A stretch of DNA of 64,000 nucleotides from Paenibacillus taihuensis. Its GTDB lineage: Bacteria > Bacillota > Bacilli > Paenibacillales > Paenibacillaceae. This document shows, one piece after another, positions 16,841 through 24,225 of this stretch (position 1 is the stretch's first letter; every line of letters starts with the position of its first letter). A model generated the notes under the pieces. It was not told the origin of the DNA, did no database searches, and saw only the letters and a list, made by a program, of their open reading frames with translations. The translations under genes and the position numbers were made by a program. Location of the stretch: assembly GCF_003386535.1 (NCBI RefSeq), contig NZ_QTTN01000007.1:157837-221836 (forward strand), given 5' to 3'.

Positions 16841-19323
16841 CCTTGGCCGCCCCCCTTCTTATAAGCTGCACCCGATTCGCTGCTCGCGGCCGCTTCCGAA
16901 GATACCGGCGCTGTCAGTGCATCGAACGCATTACGGAGATCTTCGTTCTCCAAGATTTGCTTCCACGGATCCTGCGTCTGACCAAGCGTGACATCGATTC
17001 GCGCATTCAGTGCATCGCGGTCCTCTTGAGTCGCCAGCGCCTTCTTAATCGTCTCGAGTCCAACGCGGAGCGACCATTCACTCGTCCGTTCGCCGAAGTT
17101 CGCCGTCTCGCGGTAGTACTGCAAGTAAGCACCGGTCCACTTGAGTACCTCTTCTTCTGTCTTGACTTTCGTGAGCAGATCGGCTGCCCGAACGCGCATC
17201 CCGCCATTGCCCGCGACATAGAGCTCCCATCCGCCGTCGATTGCAACAACGCCGAGGTCCTTGATCGTCGCTTCCGCGCAGTTGCGGGGGCAGCCGGATA
17301 CAGCAAGCTTCACCTTATGCGGCGTATTCAGTCGCTCGAATTTCTTCTCCAAATCGATCCCCATCTTGATCGCATCCTGCGTCCCGAACCGGCAAAAGGT
17401 ATTGCCGACGCATGTTTTGACCGTCCGCAGCGCTTTGCCGTATGCATAGCCCGATGGCATGTTGAGGTCCTTCCACATGTTCGGAAGATCTTCCTTCTTC
17501 ACGCCGAGAAGGTCGATCCGCTGACCGCCGGTGATTTTGACCAGCGGTACGTGATATTTCTCTGCGACAGTTGCGATCTTCTTCAAGTCCTCCGGCGTCG
17601 TCACACCGCCATAGATCCGGGGAACGACCGAGAATGTCCCGTCTTTCTGAATGTTGGCATGATTGCGCTCATTGACAAAACGGGATTCCAGCTCATCCTC
17701 GTGCTCCTTCGGATAAATCATGCCGATGTAATAATTGAGCGCCGGGCGGCACTTGGAGCAGCCCTCCGGATTGTTCCATTCGAGGACATGCATCACTTCC
17801 TTCGTCGTCGTGAGCCTCATCCGGCGAATGGCTTCGACAACATCATCGCGTGTAAGCGAGGTACAGCCGCAGATTCCTTCCTTCACGGGAGCGACCTGCT
17901 CCGAGCCGATGGTTGCCGTCAGAATCGCTTCCACGACCGGCTTGCATGTGCCGCAGCTGCCCGATGCTTTGGTGCATGCTTTAATCTCGCCGACACTGAC
18001 GCAGCCTCGCTCCATAATCGCAGACACAATGGTGTCCTTCGCGACGCCGTTACAGCCGCAGACGATCTCGTCGCCGCTCATCGCTGCCGCAAGGTCAATC
18101 GGGCTAGCGCTTCGGCCGCCAGGGGAACCTGCGCCGCCGAATAAAATCTCTTTCTCGCGGCCCGTATAATCCTCGCCGCTTCGAATGGCTGCGTACACTT
18201 TGGAGCTTTCGCTCGTATCTCCGAACAGAACCGCGCCGACCACTTTGCCATGATCGAACACGATTTTCTTATATACGCCTTCAAGGTCATCCTGCACACG
18301 AAGCGCTTTCGTCCCCGGTCCATCCTCATAGCGCCCTGCTGAAAATACATGCACGCCCGAAACCTTCAACTTCGTAGAAACAACAGACCCTTTGTAACCG
18401 TCAACCGTAACGCCGGCAAGCTTCTTCGCGAGAACAGCGCCTTGCTCATATAGAGGAGCGACAAGCCCAATTGTCGTCGCTCTGTGCTCCACGCATTCGC
18501 CGACTGCATAGATATTCGCTTCACTCGTCTGCATATAATCGTCCACGACGATACCGCGGTTCACCTCGATGCCGCTCTTCTTGGCAAGCTGAACATTCGG
18601 CCGGATTCCAACAGCCATTACGATCAGATCCGCGAGCTCCTCCGTGCCGTCTTGGAAACGAAGCCCCCTCACTCTGGCATCACCGAGAATGGAGTCAGAT
18701 TGCTTTTGCAATAAGAAGCGCATCCCTTGACGTTCCAACTCCTCTTGCAGCATGAATGATGCAGTTGCATCGAGCTGACGTTCCATAATGTGCGCATGCT
18801 TATGAACGACACTGACTTCCATATTCAGATGTATCAAGCCGCTTGCCGCTTCAAGACCAAGCAGCCCGCCTCCAATTACTATGGCTTTGCGGTAATGCTT
18901 TGCCGTTTCGATCATCGTCTCGCAATCTTTAATATCTCGGAAAGCAATAACCCCTTCCTTATCCGCTCCTGGCAGCGAAAGCATATACGGCAATGAACCT
19001 GTCGCAAGCACCAGCTCATCATAAGGAATGGCAGCGTCTTTGTCGGTGACGACTTCCTTTGCCGCCGAATCAATCTTGGTGACGGTCTCTCCCGTGTGAA
19101 GCGTGATATGATTGTCGCGGTACCAATCCCAGTCATTCAGGATAATATCCTGCATGCTCGCATCGCCAGCGAGTACGGACGAGAGCATAATCCGGTTATA
19201 ATTCGGATACGGCTCAGCGCCGATAATCGTAATCTCATACCGATTCGGGTTCAGCTTCAGCAGCTGCTCCACGAACGAAACGCCGGCCATTCCATTGCCG
19301 ATCATGACTAGTCGTTGTTTCAT
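16837..19323 (-). CDS. nirB: Assimilatory nitrite reductase large subunit
   Basis: An 828-residue NAD(P)H-nitrite reductase (B. subtilis NasD equivalent). In order: an FAD/NAD-binding pyridine nucleotide oxidoreductase (VMIGNGMAGVSFVEQLL; second dinucleotide site AIVIGGGLLGLEAASGL), two BFD-like [2Fe-2S] modules (VCGCNG with CGTCKP, then CGC with CSKCRP), and a nitrite/sulfite reductase half with the 4Fe-4S/sirohaem cysteines in TCVGNTFCRFG and SGCPRNCAEA. The ATG at 19323 was chosen because GAGGAG lies nine bases upstream; the frame also opens at 19350, inside that site. Expression is probably controlled by the leader terminator upstream. Confidence 0.94.
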   Translation of the reverse strand: MKQRLVMIGNGMAGVSFVEQLLKLNPNRYEITIIGAEPYPNYNRIMLSSVLAGDASMQDIILNDWDWYRDNHITLHTGETVTKIDSAAKEVVTDKDAAIPYDELVLATGSLPYMLSLPGADKEGVIAFRDIKDCETMIETAKHYRKAIVIGGGLLGLEAASGLIHLNMEVSVVHKHAHIMERQLDATASFMLQEELERQGMRFLLQKQSDSILGDARVRGLRFQDGTEELADLIVMAVGIRPNVQLAKKSGIEVNRGIVVDDYMQTSEANIYAVGECVEHRATTIGLVAPLYEQGAVLAKKLAGVTVDGYKGSVVSTKLKVSGVHVFSAGRYEDGPGTKALRVQDDLEGVYKKIVFDHGKVVGAVLFGDTSESSKVYAAIRSGEDYTGREKEILFGGAGSPGGRSASPIDLAAAMSGDEIVCGCNGVAKDTIVSAIMERGCVSVGEIKACTKASGSCGTCKPVVEAILTATIGSEQVAPVKEGICGCTSLTRDDVVEAIRRMRLTTTKEVMHVLEWNNPEGCSKCRPALNYYIGMIYPKEHEDELESRFVNERNHANIQKDGTFSVVPRIYGGVTTPEDLKKIATVAEKYHVPLVKITGGQRIDLLGVKKEDLPNMWKDLNMPSGYAYGKALRTVKTCVGNTFCRFGTQDAIKMGIDLEKKFERLNTPHKVKLAVSGCPRNCAEATIKDLGVVAIDGGWELYVAGNGGMRVRAADLLTKVKTEEEVLKWTGAYLQYYRETANFGERTSEWSLRVGLETIKKALATQEDRDALNARIDVTLGQTQDPWKQILENEDLRNAFDALTAPVSSEAAASSESGAAYKKGGGQG

Positions 19324-19341
19324 CGCTTTCCACTCCTCGTA

Positions 19342-19424
19342 TAAAAACATAGAAGCCTACCCCGCTGTCATCATGACAAGCAGGATAGGCTTCATTGCCA
19401 TAGGAAGCGGCACGCCGTTGTGCC
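19342..19424 (-). promoter_or_regulatory. nirB leader: ANTAR-type hairpin and attenuator
   Basis: On the minus strand 19409-19424 forms a 5-bp stem with hexaloop AACGGC, which has the A1 and G4 that ANTAR proteins recognise. Just downstream, 19352-19393 forms a long terminator hairpin followed by ATGTTTTTAT. The stretch between contains GCTTC (19401-19405 region), able to pair with the 5' arm GAAGC of the terminator, giving an alternative fold. A weak candidate first hairpin (CCAA...TTGG, 19426-19442) has a nine-base loop. Antitermination by the adjacent ANTAR protein is an inference. Confidence 0.7.
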
Positions 19425-19447
19425 ATCCAATTCATATTCTTGGCTTA

Positions 19448-19476
19448 AGTATAGCTTCGGACCTTTTATGTGTCAA
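19448..19476 (-). promoter_or_regulatory. Sigma-A promoter of nirBD-hemD
   Basis: TTGACA (19476-19471) and TATACT (19453-19448) are separated by 17 bp on the minus strand. The predicted RNA start near 19441 would place the ANTAR-type hairpins at the very 5' end of the transcript. Confidence 0.85.
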
Positions 19477-19632
19477 TAAACATAACATGAATTTTCTGAA
19501 AATGGACATGTTCGTACAATTCACAAGAGATCATTCATTTGGCCATCGACTAAACCTGCGATTGATGTTATATTAGATTACATATTTTCTCTGTAACATC
19601 TGTTTGTCTGGCAATAATGCCATCTTTGCGAG

Positions 19633-20202
19633 GTGATTGTTATTCCGAAAACCATTCTTCTTATCGAACCAGGATCACGCGCCATCCCATCTCCTCCTCA
19701 TCTTCAGCAAAGCTGCCATAAGCTGTACCGCGCAGCGACAACCAGCGAAATCCAGCATCATATTCACATCGCGGATGCAACCGTCCTTCACGTTCCGCAT
19801 GCCAATCTCGTCGATTGGCAGTCAGCGATCATTAGTATGAGGAGGTTGCCTATCTACTGGCTATGCTCCGAGGAAGCCGCACTAAAGCAGACCGACTGGG
19901 GCTATTCACCAGATGGCGTCTTATTTCCTTCCATGACAGTGAGCGAAATGAAGCTCGCCTTGCAATGGGGCCTCCGCATCTTCCAGCAGCGCAAGCATTG
20001 GGCGGAAGAACGCGAACAGCTGATGATGAGGCTCGAAGAACGGAAGTGGATTGACCAAGCGAAAGCCGTGCTATGTGAGGTAAAGGGCATATCCGAAGCT
20101 GAAGCGTATGATTTTCTGCGCAAGCAGGCAATGAATGAACGGAAACGGATCGGCGATATTGCCGCTTCGATCGTCAAGGTGTATCAATTGATCCATGGGT
20201 AG
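19633..20202 (+). CDS. ANTAR-domain antitermination regulator (NasT-like) with degenerate receiver
   Basis: The C-terminal ~60 residues are an ANTAR RNA-binding domain (ERKWIDQAKAVLCEVKGISE, AYDFLRKQAMNERKRIGDIA). A coiled segment precedes it. The N-terminal ~120 residues have receiver-like layout, but where the phospho-acceptor Asp is expected (D-x-R-M-P type motif) the sequence is VLHVPHANLV, so phosphorylation is unlikely. It lies between the nirB and nasA operons, and both leaders carry ANTAR-type hexaloop hairpins and terminators. In Klebsiella and Pseudomonas, NasR/NasT act this way on nitrate genes. The start is uncertain: GTG 19633 overlaps the GCGAGG site. Confidence 0.85.
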   Translation: MIVIPKTILLIEPGSRAIPSPPHLQQSCHKLYRAATTSEIQHHIHIADATVLHVPHANLVDWQSAIISMRRLPIYWLCSEEAALKQTDWGYSPDGVLFPSMTVSEMKLALQWGLRIFQQRKHWAEEREQLMMRLEERKWIDQAKAVLCEVKGISEAEAYDFLRKQAMNERKRIGDIAASIVKVYQLIHG

Positions 20203-20223
20203 CAAAATATTATGTTAGCTATA

Positions 20224-20253
20224 TTGACATCAAGTTTTCATCACGCATATAAT
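20224..20253 (+). promoter_or_regulatory. Sigma-A promoter of nasA-nasC
   Basis: A perfect TTGACA (20224-20229) and TATAAT (20248-20253) separated by 18 bp, followed at once by the ANTAR leader. Confidence 0.9.
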
Positions 20254-20259
20254 GCAACT

Positions 20260-20321
20260 AAGCTCACAATGATGTGAGTCTTGCGAATGAAATAGTTGGC
20301 ACGCACACCGAAGTGCTGCCA
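20260..20321 (+). promoter_or_regulatory. ANTAR RNA target: two hexaloop hairpins in the nasA leader
   Basis: Hairpin 1 pairs 20262-20267 with 20274-20279 around loop AATGAT. Hairpin 2 pairs 20297-20306 with 20313-20321 (one bulge) around loop ACCGAA. Both loops have A at position 1 and G at position 4, the known ANTAR recognition rule, and a terminator follows 10 bases later. This is a textbook two-hairpin ANTAR motif. Confidence 0.88.
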
Positions 20322-20330
20322 GTGGCGATG

Positions 20331-20377
20331 AGGCCGTATTGCAGGTAAGACGACTGCAGTGCGGCCTTTTGTTTGTT
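20331..20377 (+). terminator. Leader terminator of nasA
   Basis: AGGCCG (20331-20336) and TTGCAG pair with CTGCA and CGGCCT (to 20367), followed by TTTTGTTTGTTT. It lies between the ANTAR hairpins and the nasA ribosome binding site, so reading through it should require the ANTAR protein. Confidence 0.88.
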
Positions 20378-20407
20378 TGGATAGCGGTAATTTAGAGAGG
20401 AGATTGA

Positions 20408-21658
20408 TTGATTATGTCGATGAATCGAGAGAGTTTTTTGAAGAGCGGGCATACCCCCACGCTGACTAGTGCTTTCCTGTACTTTGACACGAGCTTCATG
20501 ATTTGGGTGCTGCTCGGACCGCTTGCCGTCATTATTATGAACGATTACCAGATGGACGCTGCGCAAAAAGCAAATCTGGTCGCGCTCCCCGTACTCGGAG
20601 GCTCGATTCTGCGTCTTGTGCTCGGCTATATGACGGACGTCATCGGGCCCAAACGTACCGGACAAATCGGGATGATTTTAACGGTTATCCCCCTTATCTG
20701 GGGATGGAAGTTCGCCGACTCGCTAAGTGAACTGTACATCGTTGCATTGCTCCTTGGTATTGCCGGCGCTTCGTTCGCAGCTGCCCTTCCACTGGCGAGC
20801 CGCTGGTATCCGCCCCAATATCAAGGCCTTGCGATGGGCATTGCAGGTGCCGGGAACAGCGGCACCGTCTTCACCACGCTGTTCGCAAATCGGATTGCAG
20901 AACATTTCGGATCTTGGCATGTCGTCTTCGGTCTCGCCTTGATCCCGATCACCGTCGTGTTCGTCGTGTTCACCCTCTTCGCCAAGGACAGCCCGAATCA
21001 GCCGTCGCCGCGCAAGCTATCCGACTACGGCACTGTTCTGAAGCAGCGTGACACGTGGATGTTCTGTCTCTTATACGGCGTTACCTTCGGCGGATTCGTA
21101 GGCATGTCTAACTATCTCACGATATTCTTCAATACGCAGTACGGATTAAGCCCCGTGCACGCGGCTGATTTCACAACGATCTGCGTTATCGCCGGAAGCT
21201 TCTTCCGCCCGGTTGGCGGCTGGCTGGCCGATAAGTTCGGCGGCATCCGCATGCTGTTCGCCCTCTATGGCATGGCCGCACTGATGATGGCGTTCATCGC
21301 GTCCCTCCCTCCGCTCTACCTCATTCTGCCGCTGCTGTTTATCGGGATGATGGCGCTTGGCATGGGCAACGGCTCCGTATTCCAGCTTGTCCCTCAGCGC
21401 TTCAAGAGCGAGCTCGGCATCGTAACTGGCATCGTCGGCGCTGCCGGCGGCTTAGGCGGATACTTCCTGCCGAATATACTTGGCAGCTTGAAGCTTTCAA
21501 CCGGCTCCTACACGCCGGGATTTCTTATCCTGAGCGGGGTCGCACTCGTCTGCATCGGACTCATCATGGCTGCGCAGGGTTCATGGAAACGGACTTGGTT
21601 CACCATTGGGCGCAAAGCCGCTGCCACAGATGCTGGGGGATCCACAATTGCGTCGTAG
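20408..21658 (+). CDS. nasA: Nitrate/nitrite transporter, MFS NarK/NasA type
   Basis: About 416 residues with 12 hydrophobic segments and the nitrate-porter signatures: [14 protein letters not shown] in TM1, a loop 2-3 [15 protein letters not shown], and the glycine-rich nitrate motifs [12 protein letters not shown] and [15 protein letters not shown]. It imports nitrate for the downstream reductase. GGAG at 20398-20402 is compatible with the TTG at 20408 (5 bases) or the ATG at 20414 (11 bases). It is preceded by the ANTAR leader and followed by nasC after 67 bp. Confidence 0.93.
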   Translation: MIMSMNRESFLKSGHTPTLTSAFLYFDTSFMIWVLLGPLAVIIMNDYQMDAAQKANLVALPVLGGSILRLVLGYMTDVIGPKRTGQIGMILTVIPLIWGWKFADSLSELYIVALLLGIAGASFAAALPLASRWYPPQYQGLAMGIAGAGNSGTVFTTLFANRIAEHFGSWHVVFGLALIPITVVFVVFTLFAKDSPNQPSPRKLSDYGTVLKQRDTWMFCLLYGVTFGGFVGMSNYLTIFFNTQYGLSPVHAADFTTICVIAGSFFRPVGGWLADKFGGIRMLFALYGMAALMMAFIASLPPLYLILPLLFIGMMALGMGNGSVFQLVPQRFKSELGIVTGIVGAAGGLGGYFLPNILGSLKLSTGSYTPGFLILSGVALVCIGLIMAAQGSWKRTWFTIGRKAAATDAGGSTIAS

Positions 21659-21725
21659 ATAGTCGGTTCGGAATTGGGAGCTTGGGGCTCGGACCTTGAA
21701 GCTTGAAGCAAAAGGGGGAATCACG

Positions 21726-23882
21726 ATGGCGCTGTTGCCGCTCGCTGCCGCTGCCTCCTCGAAGGCAGATCGGCTATATTCGCACTGCTGCTACTGCAGC
21801 ATGCAGTGCGGGATGGATCTTATCCGCGCCGAGAACGAGATCGGCTGGGAAGTGAAGGCGAGCCAACTCTTCCCTGTTGCGACAGGCCGGCTTTGTCAGA
21901 AAGGGCTGAATGCGCTCGGCCATGTCGTCCACTCGGAGCGACTGCTGTCTCCGATGCGCCGCATTGCTCCGGCACCGGTTGGGAATGCTAGTGCTTCGTG
22001 GCAATCTGCAAGCTGGAACGATGCGCTGGAAGATATTGCGGTACGCATTAAGGCAATTCAGCAGAAGTATGGGAATGATGCCGTATCCGTGTTCGGCGGC
22101 GGCTCACTAACGAATGAAGTTTGTTATTTGCTCGGCAAATTCGCTCGGGTAGCGCTGAGGAGCAAATATATCGATTACAATGGGAGGTACTGCATGTCTT
22201 CGGCTGCCGCTGCGCAGACGCGTGCTTTTGGCGTGGATCGTGGCTTGAATGTGGCGCTCGACGAGATTCCGAAGGCGAAGTACATCATTCTGACCGGTAC
22301 CAATATGGCGGAATGCCAGCCGACGATGGTCCCTTATTTGCTCGAAGCGAAGAAGCAAGGCGCCGTTATCGTCACCATCGACCCTAGGCGAACGATGACC
22401 TCCAAGATCGCGGATATCCATATCAACTTGCAGCCTGGTTTCGACTCTGTCTTCGCGAGCGGTCTGATGCATGTCATTCTGGAGGAAGGTTTATATGATA
22501 AACGTTTTGTGGAAGAACATACGAACGGATTGGCGGATGTCCGCAAAGCAGTACGCCCCTTCTCTCCAGATAACGTGTCGCATTATACCGGCATACCGAT
22601 GGAAGTTATTCGCACAGTGGCTCGCGGGTTTGCTCAGGCGGAGACCGGCATGATTTTCACGGCGCGCGGCCTTGAGCAGCAAGTGAACGGGGTTGAACAT
22701 ACGCTCAGCTATATTAATCTGAGCCTCGTCACGGGCAAGATTGGCAAACCCGGCTGCGGCTTCGGTCCGGTGACCGGTCAAGCGAACGGTCAAGGAGGTC
22801 GCGAGCATGGGCAGAAAGCCGATCAGCTGCCCGGCTACCGGTTGATCGAAGATCCGGCAGCGCGGAGTCATGTCTCATCTGTCTGGGGCATCGAACCGGA
22901 AGAACTGCCCGGCAAGGGCGTCTCGGCATATGAGCTCTATGGCAAAATCCATGACGGAGAGATCAAAGCCATGATTGTGCTAGGCTCCAATCCGCTGGTC
23001 TCCAGCCCGAATAGCGCTCGTGTTGCAGAGGCTCTGAAGAAGCTCGAGCTGCTCGTCATCATTGATATGTTCGCGACGGAAACAGCCGAATACGCACACT
23101 GGATGCTTCCGTCCTCCTCTTTCCTCGAAGCGGAAGGGACGCTGACCAACCTGGAAGGTCGTGTATTCCATCGTCCAAAAGCGTTCGAGACACCTGGCGA
23201 GGCGCTTGAGGATTATAAAATCATCGGGATGCTAGCGGAGAAGCTTGGCCGAGGACAGTACTTTGCATTTGATTCTCCGGAGGCGATCTTCGAGGAGCTG
23301 CGCCTCGCTTCGGCTGGCGGCATCGCCGATTACAGCGGCATGTCTTACGCGCGGCTGAAGGATGAGAAGGGTCTATTCTGGCCATGTCCGTCGCCAGATC
23401 ATCCCGGTACGCCGCGCATGTTCGAGCATGGCGCTTTCAAGCACGCAGATGGACGCGCCAAGCTGCATGCCATAACGCCGATGAAGCCCGCGGAAACGAC
23501 GGATCGCGAGTATCCGTTCATATTGACAACGGGGCGGCTTGGCAATCACTACTTAAGCGGCGCGCAAACGAGACGAACGGCAGCGCTGCTGAAGAAAGCG
23601 CCTGTTCCGGTAGTCGAGATCCATCCGCATGCAGCTGAACAGATTTTGCTCCGTCCGGGAGACCGCCTTCGGCTGTCTACGCGAAGAGGTTCGCTCGTCT
23701 TCGACGTGAAGGTGACGGCTGACATTCACCCCACGAGTGTGTTCGTCCCCTTCCATTGGGGGGGCGAGCATTCCATCAATGTGCTGACGAACGACGCGCT
23801 AAGTCCCATTAGCCGGATGCCGGAGTTTAAAGTATGTGCGGTTAGACTGGAGCGAGTCGGCCAAGACGCCGCCGAGGCGTAG
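21726..23882 (+). CDS. nasC: Assimilatory nitrate reductase catalytic subunit
   Basis: A 718-residue molybdopterin oxidoreductase reducing nitrate to nitrite in the cytoplasm. It has the N-terminal [4Fe-4S] cysteines (HCCYCSMQCGMD ... GRLCQKG), NGRYCMSSAA near the Mo site, VTGQANGQGGREHGQKADQL typical of NasC/NapA, and a C-terminal dinucleotide-binding domain (LTTGRLGNHYLSGAQTRRT). The ATG at 21726 has GGGGG seven bases upstream; a frame to 21696 is less likely. No NasB-type electron-transfer subunit is adjacent, so electrons must come from elsewhere. A 13-bp unit around the stop codon is duplicated in tandem (23874-23886, 23887-23899). Confidence 0.93.
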   Translation: MALLPLAAAASSKADRLYSHCCYCSMQCGMDLIRAENEIGWEVKASQLFPVATGRLCQKGLNALGHVVHSERLLSPMRRIAPAPVGNASASWQSASWNDALEDIAVRIKAIQQKYGNDAVSVFGGGSLTNEVCYLLGKFARVALRSKYIDYNGRYCMSSAAAAQTRAFGVDRGLNVALDEIPKAKYIILTGTNMAECQPTMVPYLLEAKKQGAVIVTIDPRRTMTSKIADIHINLQPGFDSVFASGLMHVILEEGLYDKRFVEEHTNGLADVRKAVRPFSPDNVSHYTGIPMEVIRTVARGFAQAETGMIFTARGLEQQVNGVEHTLSYINLSLVTGKIGKPGCGFGPVTGQANGQGGREHGQKADQLPGYRLIEDPAARSHVSSVWGIEPEELPGKGVSAYELYGKIHDGEIKAMIVLGSNPLVSSPNSARVAEALKKLELLVIIDMFATETAEYAHWMLPSSSFLEAEGTLTNLEGRVFHRPKAFETPGEALEDYKIIGMLAEKLGRGQYFAFDSPEAIFEELRLASAGGIADYSGMSYARLKDEKGLFWPCPSPDHPGTPRMFEHGAFKHADGRAKLHAITPMKPAETTDREYPFILTTGRLGNHYLSGAQTRRTAALLKKAPVPVVEIHPHAAEQILLRPGDRLRLSTRRGSLVFDVKVTADIHPTSVFVPFHWGGEHSINVLTNDALSPISRMPEFKVCAVRLERVGQDAAEA

Positions 23883-23900
23883 AAAAGAGGCGTAGAAAAG

Positions 23901-24206
23901 AGGCTGAGAGATCAAATATGATCTCTCAGCCTCCTTTTCGTGCATTTGCTTGGTTGAGAGAGCATATGCGTTCTCTCAGCAAAGAAACAAGCACGTGAGC
24001 TATCTGCGCGGAGCCGAGAGATCCAAATAGGCTCTCTCGACGGTCCATCCGAGTGAAAATGATGCTGAGAGACCAAAATCGGGGCTCTCAGTGAGGAATG
24101 CACACATTATGCGAGCAGGACCAAAGCCGAGAGACCCATATACTCTCTCTCGACAGTCCATCCGCGCCAAAATGAAGCTGAGACACCCGAATCGTCTCTC
24201 TCAGCA
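23901..24206. repeat. Array of six covarying hairpins in ~112 bp units
   Basis: Six inverted repeats with cores GAGAG/CTCTC lie at about 23901-23932, 23953-23980, 24014-24040, 24064-24092, 24127-24153 and 24177-24205. They pair up in three units that start ~112 bp apart, each with hairpins at offsets 0 and ~50. Stems are of two kinds, CTGAGAG/CTCTCAG and CCGAGAG/CTCTCGA, so a T-A pair changes to C-G with the fold kept. Units 2 and 3 share the spacer word GTCCATCCG followed by AAAATGA. The first hairpin (13-bp stem then CCTTTTC) probably ends nasC transcription. The array fills the gap between convergent nasC and the PBP gene. Confidence 0.82.
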
Positions 24207-24225
24207 CTCCACCGAGGGAATTCCA

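Noticed and set aside
16843..18144. Plus-strand open frame of 433 codons opposite nirB
   Set aside because: Shadow of a high-GC gene; translation is unlike any protein family and no ribosome site precedes it.
23901..24206. CRISPR-like array
   Set aside because: The repeats are hairpins with drifting arms in two versions, spacers are not uniform in length, and no cas genes are near.
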